From the NCBI RefSeq assembly GCF_000002995.4, contig NW_025062479.1:3183721-3247720 (forward strand): DNA of 64,000 nt, written 5' to 3'. The notes under the pieces are model-generated. The model was not told the origin of the DNA and searched no databases. It worked only from the letters and a program-made list of their open reading frames with translations. Within the stretch, counting starts at the first letter, position 1. Each line of letters begins with the position of its first letter. Made by a program: the position numbers and the translations under genes. Source of the DNA: Brugia malayi. Lineage: Eukaryota > Nematoda > Chromadorea > Rhabditida > Onchocercidae. Positions 1-15,600 of this stretch are shown here, in pieces.

Positions 1-159
1 TACCCGATCGAAAAAATCCGGTTCTACTGTAGCAAATGTGGTGCTCCCTACATTACTTCATTCCCTCTTTTTCTGGTGGATCGTCTTCAATGGCAAAATG
101 GCACTACTCATTTTTTCCATGAAATTCGGAATCGTTTGACATTTTATCCTAGAATTTAA
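1..159 (+). CDS. Possible last exon of a gene entering from the left edge
   Basis: Frame 1 is open from the first base to a TAA at 157-159, giving 52 residues with no stop in AT-rich DNA. The translation holds a Cys-x2-Cys pair (CSKCGAP, residues about 10-16) and then mixed hydrophobic and charged residues (LVDRLQWQNG, HEIRNRL). It has no methionine start, so it would be the 3' end of a gene lying to the left. I do not recognise the family. An open run of this length could arise by chance, and no second exon is visible to support it. Confidence 0.2.
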   Translation, partial: YPIEKIRFYCSKCGAPYITSFPLFLVDRLQWQNGTTHFFHEIRNRLTFYPRI

Positions 160-1125
160 AATGTTACAAGTAATTTTGCAAGATTGAAGCGAGAAAAATT
201 CCTTTCATTTCTATCTCTTTTTCGTTCTAATCTTGCTAATTTCAACTGTTCGTATCCTCTGGCCTGTAACGTTTAGAATTTTCAATTTAAGCTTTTTCGT
301 GATAGGTATCAGTCTCAATTGACTATATGATTTAGTTATGATTCTCATATTCGACCTCTTTCAACAATGGCAATAACGACAATAATAAAGATGACAAACG
401 GAAACAATGGAAGACGGAAGAAATAATGGTTGAAATGAACATCAACCATCAAGAAATAAAAGGAAAGTTATAGTGAAGCGCTACGACTGAAGTGGCGTAA
501 CCAACGATTCTTCATTCTTTTGATTGATGGTCCCGTGATAATGGTTGACGAGAAACGCTGAATGCTTTGAGGCAGGATGGAGAAGTAAATTGAATGGATT
601 ACTCAATGTCGATCTAATGTTATAATAAGAGAAACTATTAGAAGTTACCCGCAACCTGACATGAAATTTTCTCATTATGTTCCTTCTTCATTTTCATTAT
701 TTGCTTAAGCTAATAGTGAATATCTCGATGTTATGTTTTAATGTTGATATCATTAGCTATAATTTACTACAGTAATTTAATTTTTTGTACTACTGAACCG
801 TTTAATTCCTCAGAACTCCCTAAATGAAACAATCAATCTCTACATATTCATTCTTCGATGACTAAGATTTCTTAAGGTGAACTTCCACTATAATAACGAA
901 AGTTTCACTATTCCTAAAAAATAAATTTTTTAGTTTCATAACATGCAGTCACAATCGGTTATTGTTGCCTATCCTTGCAGAAAACCAATTGATGTGCTAT
1001 GAATGTTGTTTGGATAGAAAATACTTCCCTAATTTTAATTTCTTCAAATTTCGCTTTATTTTAATTAAGAAAAATGAATGCATATCATATTATCCTAACC
1101 TTGATTATATCGAATAGCAATGCTT

Positions 1126-1129
<4 letters not shown>

Positions 1130-1160
<31 letters not shown>
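1130..1160. repeat. (TA)n microsatellite
   Basis: About 30 bases of uninterrupted TA dinucleotides. Confidence 0.9.
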
Positions 1161-1162
<2 letters not shown>

Positions 1163-2659
1163 TTATTTAAAGGGACCATAGGGCAGCACAAGATGGCACC
1201 TATAATCATCATCATTACAAATTTTCGTTGCGCGTTATTCTTACTTGCTTTTCTTTCCCTCATTCCTCCATTTTTTCACTTTTTTTTCAATTACAGTTTG
1301 TTTGAAAACTTCACCCTCTCTCTCTCTTTCTCTTCCTTTCTCTGTGCATCATGTGAAAGTTTATCAACGAAAGGAAAAAGTTTACTTTTCATGCGTACTT
1401 TTAAAATGCTTTGTTATTTTTTGCACTTGTGGAGAAGTTAACTTCGATTTTATTTCTATGTGATCATTTTGTGTAGGATAATTTGGAAGGTTGTGGCAAT
1501 TATAATTATAGTTATAATGATGAAGATGTTAATTAGAATAATGATAAAATTGAACTATGATAATGATTGACAATATAGTATTGAAAGAATAGCCTTTAAG
1601 CATGGACTTTAAGAATGTCGAATAATGCTACATTCAATTCTAATAAATATGCAATAATATTTGGCAGTGATTACGTTAATCACTGCCATAAATAATAATT
1701 AAAATACGGCTGTAATTGTAATAATAATGCTAACGCAACTACATATGTTCATTCATCTTCTGTAAATGAAAAATTTATTAATGTTAAAAGAGCGACAATT
1801 TGTCCGAAATAGTACTTGCATGAGTGCCACGGTGAAACGAACAAGACTAAAAGAATGGAAGGTTACCATATATTTCGATATTCACTTATTTCTTCCTTTT
1901 CTTGCTAATATTTTTGACTAAGCTTAAATTCACTCCACTATTTAAATTCTTCTTGACTTCTTGAATTTAGTATTTCAATTTGTTCAATGTGATACCAGAC
2001 ATTTTCAACAATTAAATTACTGATATTTGTTGAATATCATTTTGCTATGCTACAAGTGCTTCTGTATGTTTGTGATTACTCGGAAATAATGATATACTAA
2101 GTAAGTGATGAAATCATAATTACATTTATTTTTTAAGTTATAAAGAATAAACCAATCAGTTTAAAAATTTTCTCAGTCGTTTTTTCTTTTTCAATGGATG
2201 ATATGGCTTTTGGATATTAAAATGCTTGCAATTTTTCTAATATAACACATTTATAGAAATGCATTTCTTTTTTTTTTTTTTTGTAGGAGGTGGGGGGACA
2301 AAAAAAAAGTTTTGTCAAATATTGCAGAAAAGAGACTGTTTATTTAATTTCAATAGAAACATCCTCCAATAGCAATAACTATATTTAATTTCCCAATATC
2401 ATGCATTTGTTATGAAATCAACAAATGTCATTATATTTCCGTTCCTTGAAATATCTTAAAAAGCAATTTTTGTTTGTTTTCTTATTTTTGCTGCTGCAAA
2501 TTATTTTTTTTTTTTTCATTCTAATTCAAAACTTAGTTTACTAAAATGATATGGTCATTGTTCATTCTTTTTTCTTTTGAGGAAAAAATGAGAATTTCAA
2601 GCTTTAATGAAATTCTCGAACAATAAGCATAAAGTACGAATGGTGCGATCGTAGTAGCC

Positions 2660-2699
2660 GTTGTCGTCGTCGTAGCAGCAGCAGCAGTAGCAGCAGCAA

Positions 2700-2732
<33 letters not shown>

Positions 2733-2742
2733 TAGTAGTAGT
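2660..2742. repeat. Compound trinucleotide repeat (GTC, AGC, AGT units)
   Basis: Successive runs of GTC, AGC (with some AGT and AAC) and then AGT units. On the minus strand it reads as poly-Leu, poly-Cys/Tyr or poly-Thr/Ala depending on frame, which makes spurious open frames between 2533 and 2885. No splice sites or flanking conserved protein support real coding. Confidence 0.85.
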
Positions 2743-3774
2743 ACACAGGGAATGGGTAAGAGAAAAGGGAGAAGAGTATTTCCATAACAAAAATAGCGAA
2801 TGTTGATGTTCCTGTTCCTCTGGTCATATGACGTCGAGATGCTTGCTTGCCTGCTTGCTTCCTTGCTTCCCCGAGTTGTATCCATCTATCCCGTGGGCGG
2901 GTCGTGGTGCCAGGAGGTGTTTGTTTGAGCAGTGTTTATTTCTAAACATGATAAATGTGAAAAATGTTTGTGAGTAGTAGTAGTACTACGGTGTCCGTCC
3001 TGGGCCTCTCCTCTTCATGCCTTTCTTGACCACTATTTTATGCTTTGTTTTCTATCTCACTCTTTGTTGCTACTTGTCTTGTCCTCCCTCTCTCTCTCAC
3101 TTCCTTTATTTCGCCTTTGTCTATCCCTCTCCCTCTCTTCATATATCCATGCCTATATTTTCCTTTTTATTCCGTTACTGATGACCAAAATATATAAAAA
3201 AAACACACACACACATACGTAATGTATGTACTCGAACATAGATACACATAGAATGAGGGCTTGTTAGAATCAATTTTTATCTTGCATTATTTGAAAAATA
3301 TGAAAATTAATTTACGATTATAAAAATTGCGGTTGTTTTGATAGGGGTCAATAGGTCGATATCATTATTTGATTGATGCATTCATTCCTATATTAAAATT
3401 TTTTTTTTATAATTAAATGTCAAAATAAGGAATTCATATTAAAATACAGTTATCAGTTAGTGAAGAAATTATTGAAGATGAAATAATTAGTTTTAACATA
3501 GTAAATTGAATAATTGTATGAGAAAAAATATATGAATTTATCCTTGTTTTTATTGTTATGTCTTATAGCACTTTTATGATTTATGACTTCAAATGATTAA
3601 TGATAGGTCTTTAGCATATGTCGATACAATTTTTATATTTACAACAATCACTGAGTTGCTTACTATCGGACTTAATGTTCATTTTACTATATTATTGCTT
3701 CACTTTCACAATTGTATATCATGATTGCTAAATATTGGTTGAACAAAATGGATATCTTGTTTTTTTCCTCTCCT

Positions 3775-3833
3775 CTTTTTTTAAATCGCCATATTTGCAA
3801 ATCATTTTTTTAAATCGCCATATTTGCAAATCA
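3775..3833. repeat. Two-copy tandem repeat, about 29 bp
   Basis: The core AAATCGCCATATTTGCAAAT occurs twice in a row, each copy preceded by a T-run, with no mismatch in the core. It is non-coding. Confidence 0.85.
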
Positions 3834-5920
3834 TTCAACAGCCAGTTTAGGTAGTTTAAATGTCTACAGCCCGTCCAACTAGGCTCTTCCTTGAAAGCTA
3901 CCAGTTAACAGTGGAATGAGAGCAACTTCTGGAAATGTGCTAGTATGTGACACATTGTTTTGTTGTCTTGCTTATGACTTACTAAATATATGGTCGTTTG
4001 GCTTCTTTAACATTCAGCAAATAGTTCCTTCCACAATTATAACGTAAAGGTGGGGAATAGCTTAAAATGTTCCTATTTCGAAATACTATTACACTGAATT
4101 TTTATTAGAATATAATGTTAGCCCGAGGATGAAAAACATAGAGAATTTTTCTGTATATTTGTTTGTTGACTTCTTCCAAAGGAAAAAAAAAAAAAAGATC
4201 TTTTTGTTTAAGGTTCACGGATGCGTTTTGCCATTTTGGTCGCATAAGATGGTCAGTGGCACTATTCATTCAATTCTCTCTGATTACAAGCCACTACTAG
4301 CTTCAACAATAATTCTTCAGCCACTGTTCAGTTCGTTTTTGCTACCTGTCAAAGCGACATCTATTTTTGTCACATTATGAAGCAGGTAATTGACATATTT
4401 TAAATCTCGGAAGTATAAATTAATACACATAAAATATCTTCTTTCAATAGTCTGCCATAATGAAACCTCTTTCATTTTTTTTAATCAGTATCTGAACAAC
4501 TTTACACTCTTGAATTCTTACCCATATTCTGAAAACGATTCAGTAATATTACTGTATTTTTTAAATAAAAGATTTTTGTATCAGTATGACATAAGCAGTT
4601 TTATTATGCAAATTATCAAAGCCTATATATTTATAATAATTTTGGGTTACTTGTCCTGCTTTTATAAACATGCTATTCTGATAAGTAACAATTTCCTTTC
4701 TCTTATTACTTACATAAATGGGGATTTTCAAGCAGAGATAATGCACAAAAATTTGTTAATACTTTTAATATACTTTTACTTATCTTCTTTTCTTTCTTTT
4801 GTTAGAGGTAATTTCACTAGCAGTATTGCTGTTTAATTAGGATTGATAGATAGTTTGCGATTCACATAGTACCTTGTGGCATATATTCTAGATAATTGAA
4901 CAGGAAAAAAAATCATTTTTCCTTTTTCGAATTTACGAAGTTGAACAAAAAAGCTGTCACTCGAGACAGTTTTTAATTAATGAGTGCTATGTGAAACAAA
5001 AAGTTTATGTTTAGTGCTTATTGCCAATATTAGCACTAATTTTAAGATTTGATTTTATTTGATTGGATTGGAATGTTATTTCATTACTTCATTCAACCAC
5101 ATGTGACGTATAATACTGAATAGCGACGTGTCATATCTGCAGAATAATGATTGAGTAGACATTTATGCTGATAACAGCTGAAAGAAGTATATCATGAATT
5201 TAATAACATAATTAAAATAAAATTTTCTTTTTGTCAAGTGGTTTTTTTTCGTAAAATTTTGAAAAAACTTTCAAGGAAAATGAAGAAAAATTGTTTGAAT
5301 TTTTTTTCTCTGCTACTCGTTCTTTTTTAAACTTCGAAAAAAAAAAAAAAAAAAACATTTACACGAGATAAGTAGTAAATGCATGCAGGTGAAAGTTACA
5401 TACTATAGTTTATTTGATTCATCTTCTTTCCTTATCACTACACAATTTTATTCTTATTTCGCGCATATACTGTTTTATGCTTATTAACAATGGTGCCGTT
5501 AATTTTGTGATAACTCCATCAACTTTAGCCTTTCATTTCTTCATGGTTCTTCTCTTTTCATTTTATTCATTTCCCATTAAAATTTTACTACATCTTAAAG
5601 AGGTTGTCATGACGAAAGTGGGGTGGGGGAAAGAAGGAAGTTCGATAGATGTTTTTATCAAAAACTAAACTAATTTTCATCCTTAGTTTTAGCTACCCCA
5701 TTCTACAGTATTTTTAGGTCAAAATTTTAGGATTCAAATTTTGTAAATGCTTTTTTTTTTTTTTTTTTTTTTTGGAAAAATGATGTTTAAATAGCCGTGG
5801 TAGTGTGAGATGCATTTTTCAAGGCTGTTGTATGAGTTTCGTTGCTAACAAAAAAAATTTTGTCAATTATTCGGTCTAAATTTAAATCCTAGGAAAAAGA
5901 AATATTTTAAAATATTTTAG

Positions 5921-10069
<4,149 letters not shown>

Positions 10070-12412
10070 GAAGAAAAAAGCTATCCAGAACAAAAATTCA
10101 ACTCGTACTGTCCATCATTATACCCAAGTTCAGTGGGTTTTTCCGGAACGTGAATCGATGATATGGTATGCATATAAGCTAGCTACAATTGCTCACGATA
10201 TTTACATTTCTAGATGAACGAAGCCATTGTAAGATTTCTGAATTTCCCAGAAAAATTGTCTCAAAAAATATTCAAAACAGAAACAAAAGTTGAGCAAATC
10301 GATTCATTTTTTTTTTCTTTTTTTTTTGTTTTGTTTTTTCAAGTATCCGGAGTTTTTGGCTTTATTCACGAAACTTTTTTTTCTCTTTCGAAATCGTTAT
10401 AACGTTATTGTTTTTCACTGTAATATTAGTCATACTATTACCGCAAAAAAAAAAAATCACAATTTCCTGATGAACATGATTACTGTAATCACCGGGACAA
10501 ATGTGCTTCATGTACAGTATCATTTCAAATATGGTAACGTTTGCTATAAGTGCTATCCTGTTACACTTTTATTCTTTAAGATTCTTGACAAGTTTTTACT
10601 TTCTTTTCTTGCAAATACTTACCAGTAATATGATGATAATAATTAGTTATTTTAGTAACAATCAATAGTAATGAGTTACAGGTAAGGCATAATGAGGTGT
10701 CATATGGTTATAGTATGTTTATTATTTATTTGGCATTGTTGGCAATATTATATTGAATTATTATGCCTTCCTTCGTTCATTCATTCATTCTAGTCTAATT
10801 ATGCTTTGACATAAGTCGATCTGTTTTACTTCCTTTCTTTCTTCCTTCCTTCCAGTTTTTAAATTATTATGATTTGTACTATCGATTATATTTAATCGAC
10901 TAGCATAAATCAATCGATCTTTTCATTTGCTTATCGTTTACTGTTCTGTCTATTATATATCTGTTGGAGAATTAACAAACTGTGCATATCTACTGGTCTT
11001 GCAGTGACATATACTTTGCTACAATGCTATATACCCCATTTAACTTATATTTATTCATTGCTTTTATTTTCGCAATCGGTGATTTTTTTTTTTTCACATC
11101 TGCAATATTTTAAGATAGGTATACATATCGAAATAGAAAGAAATTAGGCATGATCGTTAGATAAAAATAAGTCAATTTTTTCTTGCTAAACTTTCCGTAC
11201 TAATTTATGACTTTTTTTTCTTTTTCAAACATTGTTTGTAAAAATTTTCATTGGTCAATTTTCTGTTTAAATTTTGTCCTCACAAAAAAAGCCAATTTGT
11301 CTTTCTTCCTTTTTTTTTTTGCCGTTAATTTTTTTTCTTCCGATCACTTTTCTTTAAGATATTTTTTGACGGTTTGGTTTTTACCATCTGTTCATGTTGT
11401 GCGTTCAGTTTCGATTCGTGTCTTTTTTATTTATTTATTTTTTTTAAAGTAATCCTTTGATTATTTTTATTAGTGTAATTCTTATTGTTTGTTCATATTT
11501 TGTTTGAAGTATCTCATTCAATAAGTTGTCTTTCCACTTTTTTCTGTGCATACCATGCTAATGCAAACGTAGCCATACCTTTTCCGTTTTTTTTTTCCTT
11601 TTTTCCATCCTATGCACGACAATTTAGATGATTTTCCTTTTTTGTTTTCGTGTATTCTATTCAAAAAGACTTAACCTTTTCTTTTTTTTTTTTCATGCAT
11701 GTTGTATTAATGTATAATAATGGCGACAGATTAGCCTTTTCAAAGTTAAGTTGCTAGAAACAGTGCATTTAATTACTAAAATTAATTGGTACATTTTAAA
11801 TTTGTGGATATTATGTGTAAAATGTACAAAATGGTGTGCAAAATATATAAACCTATATAATTGGTGCGATCAATTAATTAAACTTAAAAAGTGGTAAATG
11901 TATTCAAAAGAATATCAATTTTTAATAGCACAATGCAAAAAGATGTTTAATGTTATACGAAAAAGATGGAGCAGTTCATTAACACGATGTAATTAATGCC
12001 TTTACCAGGTTTAATCAAAGAAATGTAGCAATTAATTGAGAACAAGAATGGGAAGAATATTAGACGATGATGTATTATATCAACTGAACTCATCCTTATT
12101 CAACAAGAGAAGGAGTAATTGGTAGGCAGCTCAATGATTGAATAATTGCATGCAGAGATGAATTCTTGATGTAGAATCGGGTCACACTTCCTCCTTCCTT
12201 CTTTAGCCATGCATTGGTAATACATATTGCTACTTACGTCCCTTAATACCAACTTTTCGAGGATAACACTGAATCTTGTCACCTTTTATGAGCTCACTCA
12301 ACCAGTTCAAACTAATTTTAATGCTTGTTTTATTATTTTATTATACATTTATCACTGGTTAGTACATTTTATTTCGTTTTTCATCCCCCCTACAGATGAC
12401 ATTGAGAGCCGT
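10070..12412. other. Intergenic region between zinc-finger and NOAH-like genes
   Basis: It holds the 3' untranslated part of the zinc-finger gene and T-rich DNA with several long T runs (10305-10328, 11080-11095, 11310-11340, 11585-11605, 11680-11692). The open frames at 10214-10628 and 11207-11452 are Phe/Leu-rich reads of these T runs and are not believable proteins. No RNA gene was recognised. Confidence 0.6.
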
Positions 12413-12474
12413 ATGACGCTAATATTTTTTGAGATTTTGATTATTATATTACTGATAGTACCATCACTTAAAAG
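12413..12474 (+). CDS. Candidate signal-peptide exon of the NOAH-like gene
   Basis: An ATG at 12413 opens a short hydrophobic run (MTLIFFEILIIILLIVPSLK) that ends at a GTAACT donor. It follows a pyrimidine-rich CCCCCCTACAG acceptor at 12393-12395 that could take a spliced leader. It lies just upstream of the first PAN exon, where a signal peptide is needed. The exon ends in phase 2, but the next exon (12617) needs phase 1, so the two do not join in frame as read. Either a small exon is missing, the start is elsewhere, or one base is wrong. Confidence 0.4.
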
Positions 12475-12616
12475 GTAACTTCAGTTGATTCTAAGATATT
12501 GGGTTATGCATTCATTTTAATTGACAAGTCTTAATGAATTGAAATATTTATTTTAATCATTTTCTTAATTTACATTCTGAAAAATAATTTTCACTCCAAT
12601 TCGTAATCATCCATAG

Positions 12617-15600
12617 GCATGAAATGTTCATCACGAAATAAGATAATTTATGTTCGAAGTGAAGGTTACTATTCAATGGAAAGAGAACAAGCAGTATTTA
12701 AAGGTTTAACACTTTCGGAATGTGCTGATCGATGTACATTCAAAATACAGGTGGAAGAAGATTCTTGATTTATTAGCGTTAGTTGGTGAAGTATTCCTGA
12801 TGAAACAAATAACTTCTAGCATAAAAAAATTTCAATAAATTTTCAAAATAACAGTAAAACAATAATAGTTTAACTAATTTTTAACTGAATTATTCAATAA
12901 TTATATCAATTCGCTATAATGAATTGTGTTTTTGAAAGCAAAGGAAATGAAATTAGAAATGGATTAAAGGATTTACATAAAACCCATATTTACGCAATTT
13001 CCTATTATCATTTTTTTAATTGCAAACCTTTACTATGTGCTATTTTGAAAGGAACTTACACATACGCTTGCATTCAACCGCTGTATAATTTAATTTCTTT
13101 AGGGAGTAAATTGCACCTCATTTGAATACGATGCAATGCAATTGATATGTGTACTGAAAGAGGGCAGCGGAAATATGATGAGTGATGGTAGTCTGTTACC
13201 ATTGAAAACTATCCGTAGTATATCATTATTTCAGCAATTCTGCCTTTCTGGTATGTAAATTTTTGAAATAACTTTGAGAGTATGATTTTTTCCAAAACTT
13301 TTGTAGCTAACAAAAGAAGTCTATGGAAAAGAAAATACGCTTTATGCTTTACATCCTGAATTCATAGTTGACTTTTAAATTAGGGGTTTTCCGAGTAGGA
13401 CTGATTGTAAGCGAATAACAAACGATTTTATGATCACTGATTTTTCTTTTCCTTTTCCGCTTCCGTCTACTTACTTATCATGCAAGATTGTTTCTGCTAT
13501 AAAAACTATAACTGTATTGTTAGTGAAATGTTGTTAAAGGAAGCTTTGAAAATCGTCAATGAAATGAACTGAGAGACGATCCAAATTGAGTAAATGAAAG
13601 TCGATAGTAAAACAATTTTAAGTATGGAAAATTATTGCTATGGTTAAAATAATGGTTAAACTTTTTTTATTTAAAAATGTTTTTGGAGATATTTCAGAGG
13701 AATACATATGTCCATCGCCATATATCTTCGAACGTCTTCCGAGACATGTTCTGATGGGAATCGCCAAAGAGGTTTGTTTGTTTGCTCCTCCATGGAAAGA
13801 TATGAAATGAATTGAAAGATTGCATTTTTCTGAGTCAATATTGTCTTAATATTCTATTGTGAATTTTGCATAGGTATACTTTCGAAGTGTTGTAGGTGAT
13901 GCAAGTTGGATCTATAGAGGAATGTTTAAACATGTGCTTAGCTGCTAAAATGACAATAGAAATCGAGTGCAGGTATCATTATACTGCAAGATTCTAAATT
14001 TGCTAAATTTAACGTCCAAAAAAACTAGATGTTTTTTAGAAAATTTCATATATTGCTATTTTCTAAAAAAAAAATAGCTTTATCTGAAACTGTTACTCAT
14101 TTTCTAGCCAATGTTGGAGTAAAGTATCTCACAGAAACTAATTTCATTATAAGAGTAAAAATTTATTTTAATAATGTAACTATGTTTTTATTTCTTGAGG
14201 ATAGTTGAGAAAAGTGTAATAAGCGTAAGCTTTCTTCGCGATCTTTTGATCACACTATGATGCCATTTCTGAAATGAAAACTATTCAGGTCAGTAATGTA
14301 TTACTATGATACCGGGGAGTGTATTCTGAATGATGAGAATCGAGCAACAAGTATAGGTATGATAACTAATGATACGATGGACATGCGTGTCGATTATTTC
14401 GAAAATACTTGCTTCGACGGTACTTTTCTTTTTTTCATTGTTTTATTCTTTTGGCAAATAATTTTGTATGAATGATGCTGTGCCTTCATTCTATAACGAT
14501 ATTCGTTTTTTTTTTTTTTTTTTCTTTTTTGGAAGAGCTGATTTTGAAAACGATGAAGTAGTATTTAGGTACCATTACAATATCTGTCTTATCATTTTTT
14601 AAATCATAACTTATCAAATAGAAATTGCAGGTAGTATTTGACTTTTTTCCCTATTTTTCTGATGAAAATTTGGCCGTAGATAGCAGAACATGATGTTGAC
14701 AATTTTTAATCTTAGAATCCTATAGGAATTGAACTCAGTGAATGCATTATGAAATTAAGCAAATGAAAACTTTCTCATTAAATATACGAATAATTTATCG
14801 AATAATTAAATAATTTTGCATGAATTTCACATTTTCTGTTTTCAGTGCAGTGTTCAGCTGATTTTACCACACATTGGGTCAAAGTGGGAAGATTCACGAT
14901 CAGTGATAAATCAAATCTTGTAATGAAGCAAGTGACTAAGGAACAATGCTTCAATTATTGTCTTGTACCTAATATGAATCTCTTTCTAGATTTTTTCGGA
15001 AAAAAAAATAATAAAATTATCTGATTAACAAGTCTTTTAAAATTTATAGATCTTTTTTTTAATGTAATTACTGAAATAAATGTCTTGCTCCTCCTGATTT
15101 GAATAGGTATCGTTTAATTTTCCATTTTTTTCAGGAAAACAAAATTGATGACCAACGTTTTCCATGCAAATTGTACGCATATAATGAAAATAGAATGACA
15201 TGTCATTTGACTTCAGAATCCGGTCTGATACATTCAACAACATTTGTTGATAATCAAGAGATATCTGATGATTCACAAAAATATGATTATTATGAAAAAA
15301 TTTGTCTGAAAGGTAACTGAACGTAAAATATATTCTACATAGTAACAAATTTTCGAAGCATTGCTTACTAATCAACTATCTTTCTTGAAATATATTGTGA
15401 AAAGACAATTTTGATAAGTCAAACAAAATAGTTAATAAATGAACGGTTCAAGCAAGCAAGATAGCTGACAGGATCAGATTTTTCACACAAATCTCAGACT
15501 TTATTTCTCTTTTTTTATTTGTTCTTTTCAAATGATTAAATTTTAATTTTTTCTATCTCCAGGTTTAATGCGATGTCAGGATAGCAGTTTTGAACATGTT

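Larger units (their letters stand above)
160..5920. other. Non-coding stretch with simple repeats; may hold 5' exons of the zinc-finger gene
   Basis: No open frame here has both good splice sites and a believable protein. The translated runs at 1193-1463, 4129-4836 and 5414-5668 are hydrophobic, low-complexity reads of T-rich DNA. The stretch contains an AT microsatellite, a CAG/TAG-type trinucleotide tract, pyrimidine-rich DNA near 3050-3150, a short CA run near 3205-3215 and poly(A)/poly(T) runs. The first exon of the zinc-finger gene should lie here, because its first visible exon (5921) starts at a splice acceptor without a start codon. Confidence 0.5.

Noticed and set aside
2533..2885. 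Three overlapping minus-strand open frames with poly-Leu, poly-Cys/Tyr and poly-Thr/Ala
   Set aside because: They are the three translations of a trinucleotide repeat; no flanking conserved sequence or splice sites.
11207..11452. 81-codon Phe-rich plus-strand frame
   Set aside because: It is a translation of T-rich DNA with no family resemblance or splice context.
12919..13125. Plus-strand 68-codon frame between the first two PAN exons
   Set aside because: It lies in an intron and has no PAN cysteine pattern until it runs into the next exon out of frame.
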